A stretch of 17,396 nt of DNA, from assembly GCA_037447655.1 (NCBI GenBank), contig JBBHKE010000621.1, forward strand, positions 64,001-81,396, in the 5' to 3' direction. The stretch is from Zygnema cylindricum (lineage: Eukaryota; Streptophyta; Zygnematophyceae; Zygnematales; Zygnemataceae). Under the pieces are notes generated by a model. It saw only the letters and a program-made list of their open reading frames with translations, searched no databases and was not told the origin of the DNA. Below, in pieces: positions 9,521-17,396 of the stretch. The translations under genes and the position numbers were made by a program. The stretch's first letter is position 1. Each line of letters opens with the position of its first letter.

Positions 9521-11100
9521 TCTAATGGCATAGCGCACATAAAAATCATACGGTAACCCAAGCAGAAATATTTTACCTTTGGTCACTAGACAAAATTAGA
9601 AACACGGTGAACTCATAAAAGTTAGAAAGAAGTTTGTACAAGTGTAGTTTTCGTTACAAATTGAAACTTCTGTTCCATGTCATTTGTTGGGTTGTCCCGT
9701 TTTACTGATGTTGATTGTTCACTACAAAATTTTCTTGTGGTACAATCAATTTATAATTTTGACAAGGGTAAATCCTGACAAACCTAGTGGTTTCCGATGA
9801 CTTTCTATCTTTAGGAACCAGTACGAATCTCGGTTATAAATGTCTTGCTGATTCGGGTAAATCGTCGACAATTGGAGTACACCATTCCTTTCGTTTTTAG
9901 TATATTGTTAAATCGTTCTATTTTTTACGCATTTATAGATGCTATTATGTTATACAACCATTTATTACACTTACCTCACACGCTAATTGCTTGAAACCAT
10001 GACACTTAATTCAAATTGTTATTTCATAAGGGGTTAAAAAATTAGAAAAGAAAATTAGGTGTCTTTTTCAAAATTGCAACGTTGAATTTGTGGTAAAATG
10101 GACCTCTTACATACTGAACAAAAAATAAGTTGGTAAAAAGATAAAATAATTCCAAATCTTATCAATCAAGCACGTCTAAGCAAGACTATGGTTCCTTAAC
10201 CGTATTTAAGATGGCCCAAAAACTTAAAAAAAAGTAAAAAAGTGAATGGAAAGCTTTGCAAATACACAAATGGATAGACAATAAAACAACATCGAGAAAG
10301 AAAATCGTCTAAACTCAAGTGTGTGAAGATTGAGACCTCACATTTTGACTTATGATATAAACAACCATAACTCTGCTTTTGTTGAGATGAAACCCTAAAA
10401 AACCTCAAAAACCCTTGAAAAACCTATTTATGTATAATCCGTCCAATAACAAAATTAGGTACAAACCAAAATTCCATCAAAATTATAAAACCATAAATCC
10501 ACAATTTGTAAATAAATATAGGTCGTCGACATCGAAGACCAAATTGTGGGCTTCCTCAACATGCAAACTTGATTTTGAGCTTAGCTCACCTATTCTTAAC
10601 CATCACTCTAGTAAACCTTCTCTTTACCTTGTCCATACACATATAAAAACGATAAACCACTACATACTGTGCAATCACTATGTCACTTTATGTGTCTCTC
10701 CCATACTTACTCCTTTTACCTTACGAGTGCACAATCATGGTGCACCCTACCATACTCTTTCCCTTCCTCATTCCGTCTCGCTCTCTCTACCCCACTCCTT
10801 CCCTCTTTCACTGTCATCATCTACACTTTTAACCCCACTTTTTCTTCCCTCCTAAAAAATAACATTTACACAAATAATCTGAGGAAAAAAAGATGGTTGT
10901 GCCTATATCTTCCACAAAAGTAGCTTAGCAACCACTCACAATAAGTGAAAAAATACACAACTGACAATAACGTCAGCAAGATGTGTTTTACAAAACATGA
11001 AAGAATCAACAAACACAATAATGGGTAAAAAGTAAGAAAAGTAAAAAAGTAACAAGAAGTTTCAATTAAAGTAGATTGTAGATTATAAATTGTAGTCAAT
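9521..11100. other. AT-rich stretch without a supported gene
   Basis: The longest open frame (10415-10855, plus, 146 codons) is low-complexity, its second half dominated by Ser/Leu/Pro from CT-rich DNA; I do not call it. A pyrimidine-rich block sits at 10760-10855. No E-family similarity is clear after 9520. A decayed E2 right end or intergenic DNA is the likely content. Confidence 0.5.
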
Positions 11101-11569
11101 GGTCACCGTAAAGTTAAGAGCCTTTTCACAAAATTACATTAGAGTCCGGATTTTTTGAAGTATAGCTGTGATAAACTTCTTCAAACTTATCTTACCCCCT
11201 ACTAAATTCTCACGATTAAGTGCCAACTCTTAACTAGCTGCAAGAAAACTTGAAACTTGGATGCAATGAAAAAATTCATTGCAACCATTCCCAGTTTCAT
11301 TGCGAGAGATAATAAGCCTACCCGCATTTTGTACTCCCTAGACATTCTTAAAAGCCAATATAAAGCTGCCACGGAATATCTAGCTTATTGGTACGCACAT
11401 ACTAGCAATGCTGACTCATCAACACTAAAACTGAAGATAAAAACATCCATCCGCCTACAAGTTCCCGAAGCTAAAATTTAGACCGATCGTCACGCCAAAA
11501 TTTCGTATGCACAAAATCTTTAGACGGTCGAATAGAAAAGTACAATAAGTTCGCCAAAAGCCCAAACCT
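11101..11569. other. Downstream flank / 3' UTR of the LysM gene
   Basis: The sequence just downstream of the LysM stop codon (reading the minus strand from 11569) contains U-rich stretches and TTGTA at about 11540, features of plant poly(A) control regions, but no strong AATAAA. A 74-codon plus-strand frame at 11257-11481 has no recognisable family. A perfect small hairpin lies at 11262-11283. Confidence 0.4.
11262..11283. repeat. Perfect 9-bp inverted repeat hairpin
   Basis: 'tgcaatgaa' and 'ttcattgca' are separated by four As. On the minus strand this is an AU-rich hairpin about 290 bases past the LysM stop codon. It could lie in or after the 3' UTR. A further 'ttcattgc' is found 16 bp beyond it. 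Confidence 0.6.
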
Positions 11570-12417
11570 TTAACCGGTACAGTTGGGAACCCGCGTACCA
11601 GAAATAGAGATACACGACTTAACAATAATCCTCTTACCGATAAACAAAGAGGATCCCGTGCCTACACAGAGCCCGGCATTTGTTCCCAAGCACTGAGTCC
11701 AGGTTAATATTGAAGTGGACCCACAGAATTTTTGGATCACACGTGTACACGTGTCACCAGCTTGCCAGACATAGATGGATCTCGCCGGTGGAGGGGAGGG
11801 AGGAGGGCGACGGGGAGGGGGGCGGGGAGGTGGGGAGCGAGGTGGTGGCGTTAAAGCACCAGCTCCTAGGAAATGAAAACATAGATGGGAAAAGGATAGA
11901 AAGTAAAAAAACGAAGGGGCAAAAAAAAAAAGCAAATGGGGCAAAATTAGTCAAAGAGTAGAATAACGATTAGAATCGAGAAAATGAAGGATCGAACCAA
12001 AGTCGTTATCGAAATAAATGGTGAAATCGAATTAAAAGAAGTAGGCATCAAAATCGGAAATCTAAATCGAAATATTTTCAAAGTTAAAATACTCATTAAT
12101 GTAAGAAATTTGAGCATTTTGACAGCTCGAAAGAACTAAGGAAAAAAATGAGCAGAAAGTAAATCTCACTTTTAGAAACATAATAATACATAAACATTCT
12201 TACCACTATTATTTACTATTATTTTCCTATACTTGAAATACGTGGAACCTCCCTCCCTCTCACCCATATTTCCTTCCTCCCTCCCTCCTTCCTTTCCCCC
12301 CTCCCCCCCTCCCTCCCTCCTTCCCTCCCTCCCTCCCTCCGTCCGACAACGACAAAAAAGCTCACCTAGTACAGAAATGAGAAGGAGCAGCGCCAGTCCT
12401 CCATAGAATCTCGCCAT
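11570..12417 (-). CDS. Secreted proline-rich LysM-domain protein, two exons (12417-12366, 11865-11570)
   Basis: Predicted 115-residue secreted protein. Exon 1 (52 nt) encodes a signal peptide of 17 residues plus one base. The donor is AG|GTGAGC; the acceptor at 11867-11866 follows a T-rich tract, with a possible CTAAT branch site at 11950-11946. Splicing joins the frame exactly and leaves A-G-A just before L-T-P-P-P, a good signal-peptidase site near residue 21. Residues 22-44 form a linker of PPP units separated by Arg/Ser. Residues 48-102 fit one LysM domain: Y-V-W-Q-A-G-D-T-C, a following I-x-K-F, then L-F-I-G-K-R-I-I-V. Six cysteines occur in the mature part, suggesting disulfides. LysM domains bind N-acetylglucosamine polymers such as chitin or peptidoglycan; an apoplastic or wall location is inferred. 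The ATG at 12417 is preferred over an in-frame ATG at 12462 because it begins the hydrophobic signal and has a good context (GCCATGG). The frame stays open only with the intron removed, which supports a real gene. Confidence 0.85.
11866..12365 (-). other. Intron of the LysM gene (500 nt)
   Basis: GT donor at 12365-12364 and AG acceptor at 11867-11866. It is phase 1. The 3' part is pyrimidine-rich in the transcript, while about 25-115 nt after the donor the transcript is strongly G-rich. It holds no other gene that I can see. Confidence 0.8.
12248..12344 (-). repeat. Polypurine/polypyrimidine simple repeat, (GGGA)n in the LysM transcript
   Basis: On the plus strand almost every base is C or T, mostly CCCT units, broken only by a short 'cacccatatt'. 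In the LysM pre-mRNA it reads as many GGG runs one A apart, starting roughly 20 nt after the 5' splice site. This matches the G-quadruplex pattern many times over. It is length-unstable sequence. Confidence 0.9.
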
Positions 12418-12529
12418 GGCTGAAGCTCTAACTCTGCCTGCTTTGTTTTCTAGCGGATGCAAAAAGAGAGTCGAAGGAGCTTTTGCTGCAAGGTTTCTAA
12501 ATTGTAATTGTTCCTCTACAGCCTGGGCA

Positions 12530-12538
12530 CTTATATAG
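12530..12538 (-). promoter_or_regulatory. TATA box of the LysM gene
   Basis: CTATATAAG on the minus strand, 113 bp upstream of the chosen ATG. With start of transcription expected about 30 bp downstream (near 12500), the 5' UTR would be some 85 nt. This agrees with the choice of the ATG at 12417 and leaves the 12462 ATG as a short upstream in-frame alternative. Confidence 0.65.
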
Positions 12539-12618
12539 TTTTACATTTAAGAAGAAGATTTCATTCGTTGCAAATAAACCGGAGCTACCGGCGGTTCCAG
12601 CGAACTAACGTCAGTGTG

Positions 12619-12724
12619 GTACAGATGGTACGGTATCGTACGGTGAATCTTCGAATGGTACGCGTGCAGTCGTAGCCGCAGTACTTTTTCGGAAACGTAT
12701 CGCCGGCAGTGTACGGAATGGTAC
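12619..12724. promoter_or_regulatory. Cluster of seven GTAC motifs upstream of the LysM gene
   Basis: GTAC starts at 12619, 12628, 12638, 12658, 12681, 12711 and 12721, seven in 106 bp, where fewer than one is expected. The first three are 9-10 bp apart, one helical turn. The cluster lies 80-190 bp upstream of the TATA box. SBP-box (SPL) factors, including the copper regulator type, bind GTAC cores; such regulation is inferred. Confidence 0.5.
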
Positions 12725-13396
12725 AAAATAGAATCCTCGGGATAAAACGTTTTTTTAAAACGCGATACTGCGATTGTGTCGTTAGCGTTAACTCAAACTA
12801 ACACATGGAGAACGCAAATACTGTCGCTGCTTTACTGAACTGTCTCAGTATATCCGTACATTTTTGGATTCCTAGAAGGACATTCCCGAAATTGTCGCTC
12901 GTAATTGTTACCTTGTGAATGCTTCTAGAACCTTGGACTGCATACATTTGTCTTTTCCGTATTTGTAAGTTTGAATACTGTACCGCAGTGAACAGAATTT
13001 TCTGTACGGAGTGTCTGCATTTTTGGAGCATAAGGACGGCAATTCTGTACGGACTGGGCTGCTTGGGGCCAAGCGATGTGATGAGCTGTCACAGCCAGCA
13101 CACTAAATGACGAAAACTGTTTGACTCAATGCGCTGGAAAATGTTATTCAGTTCAATATGTCGGAATATGACGCATTTTTTATTTTTTAAATGTGTGGTT
13201 ATCGCCGACTAGACATGAATTGTTCTTCAGCTATTTATGGATGACGACTGTCACGCTCATCGATGATGACATATAAAGTTGTACCTTAAAGTACAGAATG
13301 AAATAACGGTGCGCTACGCAACAACATTTCTTGTGTGTCGTTGCAGGAGCTTTTTTCATCTATCCTACATATAACTCCAAAGAGTTGGATATCTGT
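12725..13396. other. Unassigned region upstream of the LysM gene
   Basis: No open frame above 77 codons and none recognisable. Further GTAC cores occur at about 12855, 12980, 13003, 13045, 13283 and 13294. It probably holds distal LysM promoter sequence and the unmarked left border of E3. Confidence 0.4.
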
Positions 13397-13783
13397 TTTA
13401 TGAAATTATACATGTCACCAACTTCCACGTGTTCGACTTCTTATCATCACATCTCTGGTGTTGTGAATCGAAGCCCTCTTGCCGATATTCGATATGTACC
13501 TAATTTTGGGTACACGATATTACCCGATACTCAACATCACAAAATTCTTACCAATACGATTTCTATTGCAAAAGCGAATCGGGTATATGGTCTTTTCTCA
13601 AATCCCGACCGTCGCTTAGACAATACGGAAAGACGAAGTGGAGGGCTCTCCGTCAAAAACGGTCAATACTGGTCATATGGGCGAAGTTTACAAATTTGAA
13701 ATTTACTTGCGCATGACAAAATGTAAAGAGCGTAAACCAAATGCGCAATGTGCAAAAACAGTTGTAAACTCTATGTTAAAGAG

Positions 13784-14045
13784 TTTCGTACTTTAGCGTA
13801 CTGCAAGATATGATACGAGTTCAGTACTGTACGTATTGACACACTAAAAGTTTGGATCTAGGGTCGAACGCACTGATTCTACTATTACTTAATGCACATG
13901 GGTGCACACCGTGAGGTCCTTGGCCTTCGATGTGACGAGCTGTCTCAAGCGGCCCGCCAAAATTTTGACATTTTTGCACATTTGACTCATTTTGAAAAGT
14001 GGGGATGTCGGTGTTCGCGCACAAACGGTGATAGGGCTATCCAGT
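13784..14045 (+). repeat. Left terminal inverted repeat of E3
   Basis: Its first 109 bp are identical to the reverse complement of 17396-17288 by direct comparison; the remaining part is about 85-88% identical. It has GTAC at 13788, 13798, 13824 and 13829. A small palindrome, 'aaactc' ... 'gagttt', is centred just outside it at 13767-13787. Confidence 0.85.
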
Positions 14046-14070
14046 AGGGGTAGCTATAGGGTAGCTTTTG

Positions 14071-14315
14071 TATCGGGTAATTTTGTTGTTTGTTGGTTAA
14101 TATTAACATGGGGGGCTCTATCAAAGCGTTGACACCTCCGATAAGACGGACCATTAGGGTCATGGAATCTCCGCCACCCGCTACATCCGCACACTTTACC
14201 TCCTCGTCTCCCTGAAAACCCAACGTTTTAGCATTATCCATGTTGACCACAACGTGAGTTTCATCCATGTTCTCAGCCAAGTCCTCGTTGAACAAACCTA
14301 TTTTCTAATAACCAT
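14071..14315 (-). pseudogene. Transposase remnant, DDE_1 superfamily endonuclease (pogo/Tigger-like)
   Basis: About 80 codons on the minus strand, from an in-frame ATG at 14315-14313. The run N-M-D-E-T-H contains the first catalytic Asp of the DDE triad (pogo-type enzymes have N-M-D-Q-T). It is followed by N-M-D-N-A-K-T-L-G, V-K-C-A-D-V and P-P-M-L-I, then K-Q-Q-N-Y-P-I, all in the order I know from this family. After 14071 the frame runs into the inverted terminal arm and is no longer transposase. The second and third catalytic residues and the DNA-binding N-terminus are missing. Upstream, 14337-14588 may hold decayed coding sequence (a segment K-S-T-A-Y-P-M-G-V-L), which I cannot assign. 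The enzyme would have cut the E ends. Confidence 0.75.
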
Positions 14316-17144
14316 CGATAGAATAAAACAAAACCCTCAAAATAACAAGTAAGTACAACAATAAACGAACCATTTTCGGAATTTAAATTGACTAAGTTTG
14401 ACAATCACATTTTGTGGTAACATGACACAAAGCAATGTAATAGGTGGGGAAATAGTCCTAATCTCACCCGATTCGAAACATCTTTTTAACACCCCCATGG
14501 GATATGCCGTCGATTTCTTTATTGTACTTTGTGTAACCAAAATGAGTAGAAGTTTGTTTAAGGCCTTTTGTCCAAAAGGAGTTGTCAATAATTCATGGGA
14601 AGTTCTTTAAGGCCCGTTGCTAATAGTTGTACGGACACGTTTACTCGCAATAATGTTTTGATTGCTAATAATATTTTGATATACATTCCATCAGGTCGTG
14701 CCACCAAGGTTTTTCTTGCCTATGTGCTTTATTAGGATTGGTGCCATGTAGGCATTTAAAATCTCTGAAGATTATTCAAGCGTTGAATTTAAAAGCAATA
14801 TAGGTGCGGACGGGCTTAGGCAGTGTGCCTATGTAACCCAAACTTTACAATTTTAATTTGGATTTTATCACAGATTTTACGGTGTACTTCAAAGTGTTCT
14901 ATGTCGAAACGAAATGGTTATTTGGGCTTTTGTTATTTTAAAAATGTAACGGTTGTAAACGTCTACAAAATGTGCGACAGACCACGAAACGAAATGTAGA
15001 CGACGAAGAAACTTCCTAAAACTGATGGCGTCAACAAAAACGGCAACGATTGTAGACGTCGAGTTTTTTGTGACATTGTAGATGTTAAGGGTTTTGTGAC
15101 ATAACGAACTCATGGTACCTTGTGACGTCATTGGTATGTAAAACTTCGGCCATGGGTTCCAAATTTCTTTTTCTTATCTTTTATCATATGCTATGCCATC
15201 AAACTAAGACCAAAAATATTCAAATTAAAAAGAAAAAAAAACAATTCATTTGATACTATTATTACTGCATTCCATTTAGAGAAAAGAGAAAGAGAGCGGT
15301 TGAGTGAGAGAGAGGGGGAGAGATGAGGACGATGTAAACTTTTGCAAAAGACCCATGAATGAAAGTGGAGGTCCGAGGCCTCAACATTTTTTTTCCGTAT
15401 ATGCTTGTCACTTTAGTTTGTACATGCGCATACCGAGCAGTGAAAAAAATGGCGTGTACTTTTTCTGGTGCAAAAAAAATCAAAGACGTTTCACACATGT
15501 AATGATTTTTTTTTATTCTTCAATCAACTATTACTTCTATTAAAATCACCTCGCGAGTTGATTTTAGTCGACGTGTGAAGATGAGCTGGCGTGACGTGGA
15601 AGTGGCTTAAAAGACAAATAACGCCAAATTGGCGTTTTTTTTGAATTTCCAAGGTGGGGCAGTACTTTGGTTTTTTCCCTTTATGCTTACGGTGAAAGAT
15701 TTTATTGTTGCAAGTCCCATTTTATGTGAAAACGATGGGAAAAAACCTTCATCACATGGGCACACTACCCAAATAAAGGTTTTTTAGATCGTAAAACTCA
15801 AAACACACATACTATATCACTCCAGAAACTGTGCTTTAAGGTGCGTCCCCATGTAATCGGTACTTTGATAAAGTATTTTGGACTCGGGTGAAGATTGTGC
15901 GTACTACTTTGAAGAGCCTCCCGATGAGCGAAGATGAAATCGAAACTTTGACATGTGATGGTTGAAGACGTGGGTACAACTTTGTGACGATTGAAGACGA
16001 CTACAAATTGGTGATGTCAACAAAAATAACGACAAGTAAAAACGTCTAGATTTTTTTAATTTCGGGACATAACATGTGCTTAGGGTTTTTTGATATTATG
16101 ACGCCATGCTCATTTGTAACAACGTCGTTGTCAAAGATTCAAGAACATTCGGCCATGGCTACCCACTTTCTTTTTTTCAACTTTTCTCACTTGACTTGCA
16201 ATAAAAATAAACATAAAAGGTAGTCGATATAATTATTTTTCAAATATCTTTCAATTAAAATGAGTATTGTTGTGCCTCATTCTAAAAGTTGTGAGATACG
16301 AGCGATAATGTAAGGAGGGGGAAGAGGCAACGACGACGCAAAATTCAGCAAAGGACCCATGAATGGACATGGAGGTCTAAGAACCCTGCAAATATTTTTC
16401 CGTACATGCTCGTCTTTATTCGTGCATGCGCGTGACGGTCAGGGAGGAAAATAGTGAGTTCTCTCCATAGTCTTGAACTTTTCCCACTCGTGTGGCGCGT
16501 GCGTGGGCCTTTTTTTATTTGTTGTTTGAGTGATACTTTCTCTGAAATCCAGTCGCGAGGTGATTTCGATGAAGTTTTTTGACAGTTTGGATTCGCTTGC
16601 CTAGGCGTCGAAAAAACGAAAACGCCAAAATGCCTTCACATGTCGACAAACTTCAAGTACATTCAAAGTATCGACTTGATGTTCGTCGTACTTAGGTAAA
16701 ATTGATTTTCTTGAACAGCTACATTTTACTTGTATATTGCTGCATTTTGAGGGAAAACGATAGAAAAAAGTCGATACTTTGATACATGGGGACACACCTT
16801 TAATGTTTTAAAACAAAAAGACTCTCCCATGTAGTTGTCCATCAATGGAAGGAGGAATGTTGGTTTACTCTTTACATGTAGCCTTGAATAATGTACTTTC
16901 ATCTTTCTTCAAGGATAAATGCTCTACCACGTTAAAATAAAACACATGGAAGTTGCTGATACGAAAAACTTCAAATTTCACTTTTCATACTCTTAGAATT
17001 ATATGCATGGTGAAACGAAGAGGCACCGACATTTCATTGCATGATGAGACAAGAAGGAAAGAAGACAAAAAGATATGGAGACAAAGTACATATTGAATAG
17101 CGTCACTGACGAACATGGGAATAGTCATTCCAAAATACCGTATA

Positions 17145-17396
17145 TCCTTGTCGACTTTTGCGCGCGAACACTGACATCCCCACCTTTCAAAATGCGTCAA
17201 TGTGCAAAGTGTCACAATATTGCCAGGCCGCTTGAGACAACTCGTCACATAAGAGGGCAAGGACCTCAAGGTGTGCACCCATGTGCTTTAAGTAATAGTA
17301 GAATCAGTGCGTTCGACCCTAGATCCAAACTTTTAGTGTGTCAATACGTACAGTACTGAACTCGTATCATATCTTGCAGTACGCTAAAGTACGAAA
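17145..17396 (-). repeat. Right terminal inverted repeat of E3 (cut by window edge)
   Basis: Partner of 13784-14045. The match runs to the last base of the window, so the repeat continues outside. Unlike the left one it passes smoothly into the E body at its inner side, as does the E2 arm. Confidence 0.85.

Larger units (their letters stand above)
13397..17396 (-). mobile_element. E3: long-TIR DNA transposon, pogo/Tigger-like, internally deleted; right end beyond the window
   Basis: 13784-14045 is an inverted repeat of 17396-17145. The outer arm 13397-13783 is shared with E2 (5234 onward), so the true terminal repeat is probably longer and its right-hand partner lies past the window edge. 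Internal order on the minus strand: right arm 17396-16860, body 16700-15400, tandem unit to 14850, a segment to 14510, transposase remnant 14315-14071, left arm. The transposase is cut off by the left arm, so the copy is a deletion derivative and cannot move by itself. Target duplication cannot be checked because the right end is missing. Confidence 0.75.

Noticed and set aside
10415-10855. 146-codon plus-strand frame
   Set aside because: Low-complexity composition, Ser/Leu/Pro-rich end from a CT-rich tract, no domain, no promoter or splice context.
11680-11961. 93-codon plus-strand frame rich in Glu/Gly
   Set aside because: It is the antisense shadow of the LysM exon 2 proline tract.
12172-12462. 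96-codon unspliced frame reading through the LysM exon 1 into Gly/Arg/Glu repeats
   Set aside because: The repeat part is the translated (GGGA)n intron tract. A strong donor and the in-phase exon 2 give a far better model.
13321-13360. Splice-acceptor-like 'gttgcaggagc' near 13345
   Set aside because: No coding exon follows and no upstream exon can be linked.
1-17396. CRISPR array, bacterial operons, rRNA
   Set aside because: No regularly spaced short repeats, no ribosome-binding sites with dense coding, no rRNA-like sequence. The window is eukaryotic and repeat-rich.

Overview
The window looks like nuclear DNA of a land plant: a degenerate Ty1/copia gag-pol, nested long-armed DNA transposons, a TATA-type promoter, a GT-AG intron with a pyrimidine-rich 3' end, and a secreted LysM protein. 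I cannot name the species; a bryophyte-like genome is a guess. Almost all of it is transposon-derived. The one gene I consider intact is a two-exon LysM gene on the minus strand (CDS 12417-12366 joined to 11865-11570).

Layout. 1-1524: broken copia gag/protease fragment, minus strand. About 1686-2420: a promoter-like or LTR-like repeat (copy A) that carries a tRNA-like box A/box B segment. 2490-3372: fragments of a repeat family I call E here. 3432-3634: an imperfect hairpin with arms of about 83 bp (MITE-like). 3945-5232: a 1.3 kb block of E body sequence. 5234-9520: an E element (E2) split at 5582-6638 by a second copy (B) of the 1686-2420 repeat. 9520-11100: AT-rich sequence with no gene I can support. 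11100-13100: the LysM gene with its promoter region. 13397 to the window end: another E element (E3) with long terminal inverted repeats and the remnant of a DDE (pogo/Tigger-like) transposase.

E2 (6641-9520) and E3 (17342-14510) are collinear but inverted, so arms of about 2.9 kb face each other across the LysM gene. The E body also contains an old tandem repeat of about 1.03 kb. GTAC-core motifs cluster in the LysM promoter region, in both A/B repeats and in the E terminal repeats.

How the parts work together: the transposon remnants do not form a functional pathway. The LysM gene encodes a predicted secreted, proline-rich, chitin/peptidoglycan-binding type protein, and it is the only candidate for host function. 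All repeat comparisons were made by eye, so boundaries are approximate (often +/-20 bp) and identities are estimates.
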